Of a DNA stretch of 64,000 bases, positions 1 through 15,300 are shown piece after piece. The position numbers and the translations under genes are program-made. The stretch lies in the NCBI RefSeq assembly GCF_014839805.1, contig NC_051130.1:620001-684000 (forward strand). The letters are read 5' to 3'. The notes under the pieces are model-generated. The model was not told where the DNA came from. It saw only the letters and a program-made list of their open reading frames with translations, and ran no database searches. Origin of the DNA: Manduca sexta (Eukaryota; Arthropoda; Insecta; Lepidoptera; Sphingidae). Positions within the stretch are counted from its first letter, which is position 1, and every line of letters begins with the position of its first letter.

Positions 1-311
1 ACCTCCTTTAATTCCTCATCTTTCCGCAGTCCTCCTCCAACCGATCTCCGCATCTCCCACATAAAACTTGCCTCATTTGTCTTCCTCAATTCTTCCTCGT
101 ACCTCTTAAGCCTCATAAAGGCATAAGCCAATAAGGCATGAGCATACACCCTGTTTGGATTTTTAGTTTTCATGGGTGGGAGTGCTCGGAGGCAGGCGAG
201 GGAATTTCTGATGACACTGTAGGGCAGGGGAGAGGCACTCTCGACCAAAGAAGTGATGACGTAGGCAGTAAGGGCTACGCTTGCTATTTCACCATCTTCA
301 TTCAAACCACC
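1..311 (-). CDS. TEP exon 22 (partial): thioester domain helices
   Basis: The acceptor at 312 is TATTTCAG. The frame GGLNEDGEIASVALTAYVIT then SLVESASPL continues the alpha-toroid (L-T-A-Y-V hallmark) and stays open towards base 1. The minus strand reads AAGGAG then GT at bases 3-1, so the exon may end at base 3. Otherwise it continues outside the window. Confidence 0.9.
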
Positions 312-3300
312 CTGAAATAGAGTAGTGACTGAATTATGTTAGTGGAGAAGTTGACCTGCCCGTGCTTTGTACGCTGAGGTTGGTACTTCACAAGTTCCTG
401 AATGGATTTCACTTAGTTTAAATAGTGTTAGAAAATCTCATATGAATTATATTAAGTATCCGATCTCAGTTATGAACAAAGGACCTTCTAGTCCATAGAC
501 GCAGCCACACTAATCCACAGAATCAAATCTTTATACTATTATTTTTTATAGTACTCATAAACACGGCTAAATTACCCTCTTACATCTGACAGTAAGATGA
601 GTGCCAACTCTGCTTCCTTGGATCCTTCCAGATAGTGCGACTGACGAGCGAAGATTAACTAAACAAATTGTATTGTTAAGATCAAAATGTACCTTGAGCT
701 CCCTGTGGAAAACATGACCCTCGTTCCTAAAGCATCCGTTCTCCATTTGCTGGCTGATGAGCCACCTCTCAGCTCGATCTACCGCCGGTGGAGCGGGTAG
801 AGAAGGCCATAATGCCTGAAACCAAGGAGATCTTAGTAAAAACATAGTTTATTCTTTTATGATTTTTCAAGCCACGAGGTAAGCAGCACGAGTGGCGCTA
901 TCAATAATTAAGTTTTCTAAAGCAAATCTCAACTTCATACATAGTAACGTTAGTTTCTTAGCATCAAGAACATAGCGTCTGCGGAACGTCTTATTCTTGC
1001 TTTTTATATACAGTATGAAGTTCTAGAAAGTTCCATGAACCTGGTGTGCTCTCCGCAGGTATCTGACGACGAAGGCTGTGAGCCAAGTGGACGGCGTCTG
1101 GTCAGAGGGCCCGAACGCGCTGAATCCTCCTCCTGGGTGGAGGTACTGAAGCTGGCGGGTGAATCCTGCGAATTAATAAATACAATTCTGTATCGATTGC
1201 TTTGGCATATAAGTCAGGAAAATACGGCCGTTTCAATAAACGATCTTAATTTTATTCGATCCGATTCCTAGTATTAACCAATTAAAATAGTCGTTTCTAA
1301 GCATGTCAATAACTTTTTCCTAATTGGTGCATTTTCGCAATTAATCTCAAAAAAGTAAGTTAGAAAATAATTGTCATGAATCCAGTTTTCGAGGCCTACA
1401 TGAGAACATGAGTTAAATATGGCACTGGGATTATATAAGGCACGGCAAGTATATAAAGAGTAGGAAATTTATAAGCCGTGTGAGATATACATATAAGATG
1501 TACCTATCTTACTGCCGCATTATCATTAGCGGCAAGATATCCACTACTGTACGTGGGTCTCCCCCTAAGATTTTCAGATCAGACGTCCATCCACGAAGTG
1601 GACAGATGACGTAATAAAAGTCGCAGTAGGTCGCTGGATGCGGGCCGCTTCCAATAGGTCGCCAGTCGCCACACTATATATTTGTAATAATTTACAAACC
1701 AGGTCCACATTCATGAGAAATGATTTAAAAGAGGAGTTGAAGTGATATACCTCTAGCGACATGTTCCCTGGCGGTGGTGGCGGCAGCAGATCTCGGGTCC
1801 AGCTGGGTCAGTGCGAGGAGGTTGGTGGCGAGTCGCGCCATGTTCTGCTCTCCGCAGCCTCGTGGGAGCAGCACTAACGAATCCGCATCCTGCAAGATAT
1901 ATTTCCAGTGTTCTAATTAGCAAATAATGAGTTCAGTTTTGTGCCAGACTCAAAACTTGGTCTTGATCTCGTAATTTTTGCGAGCCCCGGCGTCTGTACC
2001 CTACATGGATAACAGTGTATATACGATACAGTCCCTTATAAAGAAAATAAACTTCTAGAATTTTGTCTGCATGTCATTTTATTGGCGTTAGGTGTCCGTT
2101 AATAAAGAATGGAAAAGGTTGTAAGAAATATCACTTACAGCATACAGCGGCCCCGCGGCGTCACTCGAAGTCCAAATAGTCAACGACTCAGTGCCGGGAA
2201 CAGTGGGGACTGTGGGCCACGTCCATGACACTTCAGACTTCCTGAAGTCTTTATCACCTGAAAAAAATAAAATTGAAAATTATAAAGAAATCGTTTTTTA
2301 ATTTTTGATATAGAACTGTATCATCGGCAGAATGAGGGCGTCCGATGACCCTTATTGCCGGTACAGTATTTGAAATGTTGATAAAACTTCACCTGCATTG
2401 TTATATTATATTGTATGTGTGTTAATCATAATTCTAACTAATCGCTGTCTAGTTCTACTACCTTCTTCAAGTAGTTTAAAAGACAAAGAGTCAAACACCA
2501 CGTGAAAAAACTGATAAAAACAAGCGAATCGAAATACATTACCAGTTCCGCACAGGAGTACAGATTTGTGCTCCTTGACCGGCACGCCTTCGGGGTCGAT
2601 TATGATCGGAATGGCTACTTCGTCACTGGAACAATACACAAATTATAATTATACTACCAGCCCTGCGCCACTGGAACAACACACACAATAATAATTCCAG
2701 CCCTGTATTATATATCGTCTACTGCTGAGCACGCGCCTCCCCTACTACTGAGAGGATTTAGGCCCAGGCAGCTGCCTGGGGCTCCGCGCAAGCGACAAGG
2801 TTTTCCCGGGATGAAAAGTAGTCTGTAGCACTCAAGAGTGATGTAGTTTCCTATTAGTAAAAATATTTTCTCAATCGATTCAGTATTTGCTGAGTTCAGC
2901 GCGTTCAAACAAACAAACTCTTCAGCTTTATATAATAGTATTAGTATATAGATAATACGGAGTGTCTATAAACGTCATATCCGCAAATACGCTTTAGGCA
3001 TCGCGCAGACACTACAAACTTATTGATAAGCATTCCGGTTAACACTACTTTCATATAAAACTGACAGTTGCTGAAACACCTTTTACTGCATTTCTTGGCA
3101 ATCAATTGACAGCATCTACCCTATGACTTAGTCAGTTTATAAGGATTACCTGACGTTTCTAGCAGTCCCTTTGCCGCACAGTCCGTCATGAGCCACCACG
3201 GCTCGGAGGTTGAGAGCACCCTGACCCGCCAGCCTGGCCCAGATCTCAGTCCGGCGGGCTATAGCCGTACGAGCTGGTATGCACACCGTCTCCACCCTTT

Positions 3301-6300
3301 GCGCTGGACCTTCGATGTGCTTGTCAGTTAAAACGAGGATTTGAACCTGGAATTCATTTGGGTAGTATTCTATGAATATTGGAGATATCTGTTTTTTTTA
3401 TTGAAGTGAAACGACGAGACGAGCATTTTTTTATTCGTGCACGGCGAAGTGGCCCCACTGCACCTGATAGTAAGTGAAGTGGGGTCGAATAGAATGTCTA
3501 CTCACGAGAGATGATTACCCATCGACAGTCGACACAATTATGCCGGCCTGTTGGAACCGGATATACACAGGCTAAGCCCGACACACGTGGGCAATGTGGA
3601 CGGTCATGTCGGATTGCCGTCACACCGAACTATGAAAGTGCACTTGTGCATTGCGCACACACTTGTGCACTATAATATACATATCCTGTGGAAGTGGCTG
3701 ATCTCTGTTGTGATTGGTCGCCGTGGCCGAAATTCGGCTAGGAGGGATTCATATAGTTATAGGTACGTATATAACAAGTAGTAACGATGTTATAGTCGAC
3801 TTACATTAAGGGGTTCGTAGAGGTAGTTGAAGAGTCTGAAGCGAACGATGGCGGAGTCACCTCGCCGCAGTCTCCGCGGGCTGTCGGCGTGGATGAAGAA
3901 CTCTCGGAACACCTGCAATGAGGACAAACGAGCAAGTGGGTCACCACCTAAAACACTAGCTAGCTACAAAAGAAACCCCATCACGCAGTAGTATGAAAGA
4001 AAGAATATTGTCGCAGTACACAAGTAAATATAAAAAGAGAGAAAATAGCAAAGTATTAAAACATATTTCATGTTCGAATTGCAACAACTACGTAGCTATC
4101 TCAGCATAAGCTGTGTTATGATAACGAAAACACAGCACTGGTTTCAGTGGCCTCCTCATTTACTTAACATACGCACGCCGCATTAGTCATAAATCAAAGC
4201 AAATATATTTATTATGGCTGATTTGGATTATGGCCTGTATTGGCACCGCCCAATCTGGGAATTGAATCACGACCTCTAAATCTATAGCCCATTGCCCCGA
4301 ACCAAGAATAGGCTATTTTGATGTTTATGAGATTAAAATACTTACTTGTAAAACTGCTGGCGGCGCCACCCCTATGCCGTTCCTGGACACACACAATACC
4401 CCGGCTTCGAACCTCGTGATAGAATCAGGAGTACGAGTGTTAGCAATAGCTGTCTTATTCCCATCAACAGCTAGAAGACGCCATAGCCAAGCCTGGTTAA
4501 AGAAAAACGTACTTTAAATTAAAACCATTAAGTCTAATTTACTAGATATATCGTCAATTCTATTCGAATTCGAAAAATACTATCTACCTAGAGCATATTA
4601 TAAATGCTGCCTGTAAGTTGTCTGATATCAAGATAACTTTTTCTCTTTCATGTCTTTTTTCTTTAATTATGAGATGTATTAAATAATCATTATCCACGTC
4701 CGAATCATCACCATTCGATGTTGTTATAACTAATATCAGCGCAAGTCGAAAATGATTAATTGGTGCCGTTTTATTTCCTTCTAAAATGATTAGAACTAAA
4801 AACCGTTAAAATACTATCTCCAGCCTCACCTCAGAGAAGTCAGTCCTGAGCATGTTGCTATCATCTATGAGCGGCAGCGGCGCCGGGACACAATGCCTGG
4901 TGGTAGGTACCTCGCCTCCCAGAACCCTGACTCCAGCAGTTGCCAGCCATGTGGTCATCAGCTCGCGACTGTTGGTCGGCAGCTCCAGAGCATCCATGGC
5001 TGCGAAATTCCGTAGATTATCTTTGCAATTATCCATAAAGGTAGAAAGTACTTTAGTTGGTTAAAGCAGCAGCAGAAATAAAGCTTAGTGTGGTATGCCT
5101 AGTAAAAGTAAAATAAAATGAGGGTCTCTACCATTAGTAAAAGTTAATAATTTTCTGGAGTTCTATCTAACACTATTTAAGTTGGACTTTACCAATATTA
5201 CCATATACAATTACAAGCCGTTTTAAATGATAATGCTCTTTGCTTCTCTATCCTTAAAATATACTTACTCAAAAAACAATCCCCAGCTGCATCATACCCA
5301 GTGAGGTTTCTGTGGCTATCTATAAGCCTTTTAAGACTTCGCATCACTTCTTCCTTGATGTTCGGGAGCGGTTGGACCCATTTGCTAGCGGTATCCAGGA
5401 CAGTCAGGGCACATAGAGCTGGTCCGGAAGTCTTTACTCGGAGGGAAGCTATGGATCCTGGAAGAACTTGGCGAGAGAGCCAGGCTGCTTCCACCTGGGA
5501 AGATGAAAGTTTTGAGCATAGTGTAAGCAATTAGGCAAGTGAATTACTTGACGCTAAATGATCACCATGGTCCAAGAATGTTCGTAACGCCGGCAATTGG
5601 TAAGAGTATTGCTGACTTTTAATAAAAGGAATAGGTTAGGAAGGATTTTTTGAACCTTCAGCAAATTTACCGACATTATCATATACAAGACTAACTTCTC
5701 CCTTCTTCCCTTCTGTTCTAAAAGTTTGGTTTAATGAAATACTAATATCTTTGGCTTTGTGTTCATTATTGATTATAATAATTTACTTCAAATATATTTA
5801 CCTTATTCGCAAAGCACTCTTCCATCTCAAAATGCTTGCTGGCGCTAACCAACTGTCCGTTATAATAGAAATATGCAACCATGTGGCTGTCGGGGCACAT
5901 CTGATGCGTCACTTTGATCGGGAGCATGACCCTCGGCAAATGTCTGTCCAACAAGGAATCGCTATCATTTTGCGGCGTGGAGACCACGTAGCGATCGTTG
6001 GCTATGTTTGTCAAACATTTGCTGTTCCTGGAAGCTGTTTGGGCTTCGGTGGCTGAAGTGGTTATAGGGCATTGGGTTGTCGCTCCCCAGCGGTAAATGA
6101 TGCCACCTCGTGTTATTACCTGGTAACAATTACACTTATGCTGTGTGTATGTGTATATGATGATATGGGGAACACCAAGATAGAAGGAGACTGAAGGTTC
6201 AGAGATAGAGCGAGAATTTGCTTAGCTAAAATAAGAAAGATATTGCAGTTATTTAAAAAAAGAGTTACTTAAATATGAGCCATTTGCTTCTTCTAGAAAT

Positions 6301-9300
6301 TATTTTCGATTTTTTTTAATTCAACTTGGATATACGTGGATATGAATTATTAAAAAATATATGATTCGCTAAGATATATTTTATTTAAATCATACACGGG
6401 ACTGCATTAAGTTTGTTTATACAATTCGTTCACGTTTTCCTCTCTAAAATGAACAATTAACGAAATCACTTGTATATTAAACCGTTTTTCATAAAAGCTC
6501 TTGTTTATAATTCTAAAATCATGCGTCTCATTCGACAGTTATTAATACCATACCACAAAATGCACAGTGACAGCAGTGGTGACGTTGGGCATGTGCAGGT
6601 ACAGCGGCACGATGGTCCTGGCGGCGCGGGAGTCCGCCTTCAGCGGGCCGAGCGCCGCGTGCGCACCGGCCGCGCGCTGCACCGGCAGCGTCAGAGCGGT
6701 AGCCGTCGTCGACGTGTCGTTGGACAGGCTGGCCTAGGGGACATTACAATTTTATACTCAAAATATGGTAGAACAGCGCTGTTAACGGGCTAGTTCAAAG
6801 GTGTGGAATATTGCAATAAACCTAGCGTAGAGTAACAGGTATGATGTCCCGTTTTGTTTGTTCAGCTTACGTCTGCTTTGTTTTTACAATTGTGCTATGT
6901 ACTGTGCTGTGTCTCTTTATAAATACTCGTATAACATGTCATTTAGCAAATTCATTAAAGTAGGGGAAGCTACTTTAACCCTAAATGCTACCTTATTTTA
7001 TCCCAGCGATGGGAGTTAGTTTTAAGAAGTCAAAGTGAACTGTTAATCTAAGAAATCAAATGTACCTGGCACAATACACTGAAATTCTAAATACCTGAGA
7101 CAGACTTTCGTCAAAGAACATATCTTATTGGTCAGAATCATATTTGAACTGCACCGTGCTGTAATAGTATACCTTCAAAATAGTTACCTCAAACCTATAA
7201 AGTGTGGCGTCGTCATCCCCTGGCGGGAACATGACCTTAGCGACGCCGCTATCGTCGGTGTCGGCGGTGGCGCAGGTGACGGCAGCGCGCGGGGTGGCAG
7301 GCTCGGCGCGGTGCCGGCACACCACGATCTTCTGCGAGGACGCTGGCTTGTCGTCCCAGCGTGTTGCTTTTACCTGGTGGTGATACCAACGTTCTACTGA
7401 AATGGGTTGCTTTCCTTGGTGGTAATAATTTTATCTTAAAAGGCCACTGTTTGGTAGACTATCACAGTCTGATTCCAGTTGTAATTAAATGTAATTGGAT
7501 TTCGAACTGAATTCGATAAACAGTTGAAATTAGGCTACATCCTTTCTGCGTCGATTTTTAATCTATATATATAAAAATCAATTGCTGTTCGTTAGTCTCG
7601 CTAAAACTCGAGAACGGCTGAACCGATTTGGCTAATTTTGGTTTTGAATTATTTGTGGAAGTCCAGGGATGGATTAAACGGTGACGAACATAAATAATAA
7701 ATAACGGAAAATACTAAAAACGACAATATAAGTTTTCAATACAAAATGTTCCTACCTGTCAAACATTTCATGTCTTTTCTCTTTTTAGAAATAAAGAACT
7801 GTAACATATATATAGATGTATTCAGAAATAAGTCTGTTTCATAGTTGTATTATGAGGTCCGATTTCTTTGGTTTATTTTGTTCAAATACAAAACATTTCA
7901 GAAATAAATAAAGTGTAAAAGTGTCAGTGGGTTCTTAAAAATAGAAAATAAATAAATAAATTTCAAGACTATTATTAAAATCTATCATCAATTTGTCAGT
8001 GCGTGAGAACTTTATTTATCGTTATTGTCGCAAAATGCCACGGAGAAGATGACTTAGATAGTCGAAGTTAATCAAATGTACGACGAGCTACTTCACGTGC
8101 AAACCGTACTCTCGACTAGCGAGAGACAGATAATGATAACATACGTATTGTATGGCAAAATTGTGTTTCACAATAAATAACAATAATAAATGTATGTAGG
8201 TGATACGAAGTTCACCGGGTCATCTAGTGCTTAATAAAAAGAAGTATATGGGTAGGAAGTAGTTGAAATTATGAAGCTCTAATAGTCGGAACCTAAAGGC
8301 TCTGTTAATTATCTTACCTTTAATTTGTGAGGCAATCCTGGGGATACGACAGCTCGATGCTTGGTGAGAAATTCCAGAGTAACGGGTTTGTCCACAACCC
8401 GTGACACTACCGTCGTATTCTGCCAGATCCTCGTACCATCCTCCTGTAAACATTTGCATCAAATAGTGTGTTGAGAGAAACCTAAGGAAAATCTCGAGCA
8501 GCATCTAGAATGGGATGTTGTAATTCTTGATGATCAGCACAATTAGTTGATTTGTGTAATGTTCTTCATGTTCTTTTCAAAAAGACCATTTATGAGTAGC
8601 GAAGAAAAGAATATCCGAACCTTTTGTTTCAAAGATTTTGATTCAAGATGGAAGAGATCTCAAAGCTGTTTTTGAGTCTGCACGTATGCTTTTGTCGTTA
8701 ACTAACCTGAAAGGAGAAGTCAGCGATGATGACATCAGGCGGGTTGACTCCAAGCAGCCCGACGCGGCGTGCAGCTGCAGCGTGGCGGTGACACGCTTGC
8801 GGCCCGCGCAACTTCGTCACGGTCCTGATGCCGGAGGAGTCGGGCGAGCCGGCGCCGCGGAGCCGGATTACTAGCATACCTTCCACTGCTTCTGCCCACG
8901 GGTATCTACATATCAAGAACACTTTATTATGATACCTTACTTCAAAAGAAGCTCTTATAAGGTCATTATGCCGCCGTCTGTCTGTCAAGGCCATTTTTGT
9001 GATTAACGCGTAAAGGTATCAAGTTGAAATTCATATTATCAAATCGTTTATACGGTGTTTTTTAACTGTGAAATTTAAGGTCAACCCGATTAAAAGATAT
9101 GGCCGTTTACTTCACATACTTTATAATAATAATAAATAATAATATCAGCCCTGTATTATATACTTGCCCACTGCTGAGCACGGGCCTCCTTTACTACTGA
9201 GAGGGATTAGGCCTTAGTCCACCACATACTTTATAAGGGAATCAAAACCTGTAGGGTATTTCCAGTTGACTTAGTTTTATTCTAAAACAGTAAAGTGACT

Positions 9301-12300
9301 TCGTTGGATGTTAAATGACCAAAAAACCAAAAATAATGATAACCAGCACGGCTTGATATATCTCATGACACAATACCGTGCAGTAGTTACGTTAAATTTC
9401 AATTTTGGGTGATATTACTATGACCTTTACCATCAAGCTAGCGGCTTGCGAGTCCTGACATAGTCATATACGAGATACCCATATATTCTGAAGACATTAC
9501 CTGACACAGACAGTCCACACAAGTCTCTCGCTGGTCCGCAACACGCGCGGCGCGTGTCGCACGCTCAGCTGGAACGGTGGCAGGTCGTAGTTACCCACCC
9601 AGAACGTGGCAGAACCCTGGGGTGGAAGTATTAATAAGTACTGAGAGTCTCCAAGTTTACTGGAAGGTTTTGTATGGTTACTACATCGTTTAGTAATAAT
9701 TGTCGAATTCCTTTTTTCAAGCATTACTTTCGTTGAAGGTTTACAATGGGCTTCTAGTTCCTATGGATATCTAAGTCTTTCAAGACTCACGTGCAGGAGC
9801 TTATGCCAAATACTTGCCGGCTCGTCTAGATAGTGAGATTTTTAAAGCCCAAAACAATTGATCCCAATCCTTATTTCTTTATTTGGAGTCGGTAATCCAC
9901 CCAAAATATTTTTTCTGGTTTTGTCAGCTCATTTATTTACCATCAAATAACTAATAAAATCTGTATAGTTGATTTGTGAAGTGTCTGGCATAAGGAGGTA
10001 GTTCACCTGCGATCCATCAGCCAAACTGGCTCTCACTGTCCACCGTCCTGGCGGAGCTAGTTCATCCAAGTCGTACTGCAGTTGTGCGATACCCTGCCGG
10101 GTGTGAACCCGCGACCACTGCGTCACGCGAGTACCATCCCATGCGCCGCGAGCGCCTTCCACCCACACCTCATCGATCTGGAAATTAGAAAACATGCCCG
10201 TGGTAGGATATTTGTATCCGAATAGAGACCACGGTATACAAGGTGTGTAACCTGGCATAGTGACCAATATTTATTCTGTAGCCTTATAGGTACCATGTAA
10301 TAGCAACGGGCATGAAACAAACTTTTTGGACGAAAGCCTATGGCCCTTTTTCTGAGACAGTGGCCCCATTAAGCGAGCTCATTTCTACTGTAATATAGAA
10401 ATATGTATGTCTATAGCATGGCCCATTCCAAATTTAATACAAGTATCTAACCCGGATCAGGTTTATGCCCAGTTGTATTTATTATGTCTACTGCTTTGAC
10501 GGTATCGTGGTCTTTGTTATAAAAATATATTGCATACACTGATAACCTCGTATTCTGATAACTCTTTTTAATGAACTTTGAATTTCAATATTAACACGCG
10601 TAGTTTATTAGTCTATGGGAGTCTATGGGAGAATGTTCTAGATTCGATCTCCGGGGATATATAATTTATTCCAGTGTGTTCGGATTTCAATGCTTATTAT
10701 CTTGCTGTAGAAAAAATATTGGTAGTATGCATTCCTGAGACTCCTTAAGGTTTTTGTAGGTTTGTGAATGTTAAAGAGCGGCGATAGCCTAGTTCAAATC
10801 CCAAGGGCACACACCTCTGACTTTTCTAAAAATTATGTGTGTATTCTTTGTGAATTATCACCTGTTTTAACAATGAAGGAAATCATCGTCAGGAAATCTG
10901 CATACCTGAAAAATTGTCTATAAGAATTTTGAGGGTGTGTGAAGTCTACCAATCCGCATTAGGCCAGCGTGGTGGACGAAGGCCTAATCCCTCTCAGTAG
11001 TAGAGGAGGTCCGTACCCGTTAAATTTACCAACCCGCGTTTAGATAATAGTGAGTGATAAGCCCTAAACCTCTATTTTAGAGAAGACTGTTGCAGTATGT
11101 GGATTCCTTGCTTACCTTTAGAGGACGGTAGGGCATTTAATCACTTTTTTCAATCTCACATATCTGAACCACTCCGATTGGGCCGTTTAAGACTTGTTCT
11201 TCTGGCACTTTATACTAGAGTGAGATAAGATGTCATAATATGGAAGAAATACTGAGTGAATGACGGTAATCGGAATTCCCCGAACATTAGCCACGATATT
11301 TTTGTCTGTTTACTTTTTAATTGAATTTCTGGCTGCATCAGTCAGTCTACAGTACTAATATCAAACCACGGAAGAAGAGAAACAGACTATTCATGGTGTA
11401 TTAAGCCACGACTGTCCTTTTTCAAGTTGTCATTCATTGATATTCGTGATTCTAATTTATTTAGTTTTAATATGATGCATTTCAGTCTCTTGTTTGAAGG
11501 CCACGATAAAGTGATTCCTCTGCACCTAATCGGAAGCAGAGTGGGCTCCAGATAGAGTGTCAACTCTTGAGAGATGATATCCCTTGCCAATCGATACACA
11601 ATTACTAGATATATACGATCTAACCCCGGAATGCGCCACACGACAGCTACTATGGTGGGTTTTACACCTTAGATCTTATTCTCTATACACGCTATTTTGA
11701 AAGTGCGTAATAAGTAAGTAACGCACCGCGTCGCGTTTAAGACTATAGAAATTAGCATAGGAAATATTATTGCAATTTCCTACTCCTCAAGTTCACCAAA
11801 TAATGTAATAAGACCGTGTCATAAGTTGACTCTGTCATAGAGAACAAGGCTTCTTGTGTACGGTGGTATCTGTCCTGGAAAATTGAATTTTACAACAACA
11901 GATATACTGGTAGGTCTCTCATATGTGAGTCCGCCAGGGTAGATACCACCGCAATGTCTTTTTCTGCCGCCAAGAAAAAGTGGTAGGAACAAAAGGTGTA
12001 GGAACTCCTGTGTTCCAGTTTGAAGAACATTGTAGCCAGTGTAACTACTGGACATATTAAGATGTAACATCTCATGTCTTAAGATGGCGAGCGCGGAATA
12101 CCAAACAATACTTGGTAATCCAAAGTGTAGGAAGGTGTTTCTACTGTTTACGGGCGGTCGTACCGCTTACCAGGCGAACGAAAAGTTCGTCTCGTCATTC
12201 AAAGTAATAATTAAAAAAATACAAATATCCTACAGCCAGTAATATGCTACAATAGTATGTCATTAACTTCCTGCTCCTTTGGTATAAGAGCGTATTTGTG

Positions 12301-15300
12301 AAAACAAAGAAAACAACGGTCCGCTCTCTAGGTCGCTCATTTGCGTTATTAAAACTTACAAAGTGTGCAAATGTTGCACGCTCACGCTAAAAACTGTGTC
12401 ACTGGCTCAGTAGGTGGTAGCGGGGAGCCGCAGCGTCAGCTGTTTGACAAATTGTCTGTTGGTAAAATAACTGTAGATTTTATTCATGAGTTTCGAAGGC
12501 AAAATATAAAGTTATTGTGTCATGGACATATGAATGATGTATTATCCACGCATATATCTGTATTGGGAATTCACGGCCTCCTCCTTCACAAATGGCTTCC
12601 TAGCTACCATTCTGATCCCCCCCCCCGCCCCGCCCCGCTCCTCTCCCGAGACAATTATTGGGCACTCGGTCTTAACACCGAATGCACGGGGAGACACTGA
12701 TCGCGCCCTAGACACACAGTTAAGTGTATATGTCGTGGTTAGAAATTCACATTGGGACTTATAAGGGCCTTCGAAGATTTCCCCTCCGCCTATCCTAAAA
12801 AGTACCCCTCCTTCCCCCATTTCCTTTCCCACTCTCCATTAAGCCGCTGCAGTTGCTAAGCCAGGGGATTCCAGTATCACACTCCCAGGTTTTCCCGGGC
12901 GTTGATGACAGGGTCGCGATAAAAGAAGTACCACACGACGCCACAGAAGTAAAACATTTTACAAAATAACCTAGTTTTAAAATGTCCGTCACATGCATGG
13001 GATGTGTACCGCGGACCGGTAAAAACAGGTTTTGGCAGACAATCGCTATATCAGCTACATAAAGGGTCCAGCATGTACAGTTAGCGGACCAGTTTTACCC
13101 GACCACCAAAGGCGGGTAATATTTGTGTGAATATTCATTGGACTTGTAGAGCCTGTTGTTGATGTGGGAGGCAGAGCTCTATCTTGAGGATTCTTGATAA
13201 TCAAACTTCTAAGGTGACAATAATTATACAGCTGGGTACTTAGATGGTCAGTAATTAGAATTAGTGTGTATTCTTTGTGACTTATCGCTTGCTTTAACGG
13301 TGAAGGAAAACATCGTGAGGAAACCTGCATACCTGAGAAGTTCTCTAAAGGAATTTCGAGGGTGTGTGAAGTCTACCAATCCGCACTAGGCCAGCATGGT
13401 GGACTAAGGCCTCTCAGTAGAAGAGGAAGCCCGTGCCCAACAGTGGAACAGTATATAATACAGGGCTGATATTATTATTATTATCGTATAATTAGAATTA
13501 GTGGACTTACTGCCTTTTTTTTTCTTTTTGATATGAGATTATACTGGATGTCCTGTGTTAATTTTTTTATTCCTTTTCGGCATGACTTATTGTTTGTTAG
13601 CCTGACAAGGATCGGCTTATACAAACACACCAGACTTTCGGGTGACCGCTTTAGGCGCTCGCAACCCTTTGAAATTAAGTAACCATACGTAGGGCAACCC
13701 ACTAACGGGTTACAGTTGTTGTGTTTCAGGAACTCGTTTTTAGAGCAAATGGCCAGAGTTATATCGTCCTCTGGATCGGGCAGAACTGAACGAACCTTTC
13801 CTCCAGGCTAGGGGTCGCAAACCGGTATCCCGGATTTCGAAAATACCGGAATACCGGACCAAATTAAGAACTTCAAAATACCGGTATTGATTTTACAAAA
13901 ACCGGGATTTTCGGTATTTTATAAAAATAAAATTCAGTACAAAATGTGTGTATAATTATTAATTTCTCAAGTTTTAAATCGCAAAAATTTAAGCTGCTTG
14001 CAATTTCATTCATTCGTATAGGCGTATATTCTATAAAGAGCGAGCAAAATACATGGCTTATGGCTATATTGCTACTTTTGTTTTGTTCTAAGCATAGCGG
14101 TGTTAACCGTTAATTGTTATTTTTATTAGAACTTATTAGAAATATTTTTTGTTCTTAAAGTCTATCCTCATTACTCATAGACGTTATTTATGTAAGGACG
14201 GAGAATTGCTGTGATAACAAGTCTGTTTCTCAGTGCTGACGGCATGGCAGCCTTCGCAGTGCGTAGACGTAAGGCCGTTATGACTGGCTTATATTGTGAT
14301 ACAACTTGAATCTCGTTGGCTGTCAGATTAACAAAGCTGAACAAACAGCAAGCTGTCAGATAAACAAAGCTGAGAAACATAACAGGGGGAATAGATGTAA
14401 AATACAACCTGTTTAAAAGCCTTGAGCTGCCTACAATAATGGCCTTGTATTTCATGGCAATTTCGCGGCGTTTACCGAAAGGCTGAAATTGTCCTTATTT
14501 ACCCTATTTGCAGCCGCGGAGACACAATCGACTTGCTCCTGAGAATAAATTTGCAAGTCATCAGCATACAGATGGTACGCACATTGAAGATTTTGTGTTA
14601 AGAGGTTTATAAAGATAAAGAACAATAATGGGGAGAGTATGCCGCCTTGAGGGACGCCACAGTCTATATCACACCAGCTAGACGAAAAATCGTCTAGGCG
14701 CACCAACTGTTGGCGTCCCTGAAGATATGACGAGAACCAATTCAGTCCCGTGGGTGAAATAATAAGGTGGGAGAGGTTTGCAAGAAGAATGTCGTGACTG
14801 ACTATATTGCAGGCGTTGGAGAAATCAACCAAAGCCAAAACAGTGACTTTGGAATCTTCCATCCCCGCCCTAGCGCCCTATTGCCAGTCACTTTGAGGAG
14901 TGCAGTAATAGTGCTATGGCCAGACCTGAAGCCAGACTGGAGTAGGCACAGTAGGTTGTTTCAGTGCACATGCTCAGATAGTTGCTTGTGAGCACAGGCC
15001 TCGAGCACTTTCGAGAGAAAAGGAAGAATAGATATGGGACGGAAATGCTTAGCAAGTGATGGGTTAGGGATTTTAGGAAGAGGGATAGCAATAGCTCTCC
15101 TTCACAAAGACGGAAAGATACCAGTGCTGAGGGAGGCGTTAATGATATGAGACATGATTGGTAGAAGTAGGTCCAGGATAGGGATTATCATGCAACGACT
15201 TATGTTGTCACAGCCAGTGGCATTGGATTTAATGGATAGGATGACTTTTCTAATTTCACCCAACGGCACAGAAGAAAAATGAAAAGTATTAATGTTAGGC

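Noticed and set aside
1035..1271. Plus-strand frame with splice-like ends around 1060-1135
   Set aside because: It is the complement of TEP exon 20; only the minus strand carries the thioester-domain pattern and keeps phase with exons 19 and 21.
1845..1859. Gene as Mcr (thioester-less macroglobulin complement-related)
   Set aside because: The Cys and Gln of GCGEQ are both present; Mcr-type proteins have lost the cysteine.
8707..8905. Apparent frameshift in TEP exon 7
   Set aside because: A +1 frame gives VTATLQLHAAS, which looks domain-like, but the unshifted frame continues to ADFSFQ then EDGTRI and matches both neighbours, so no break is needed.
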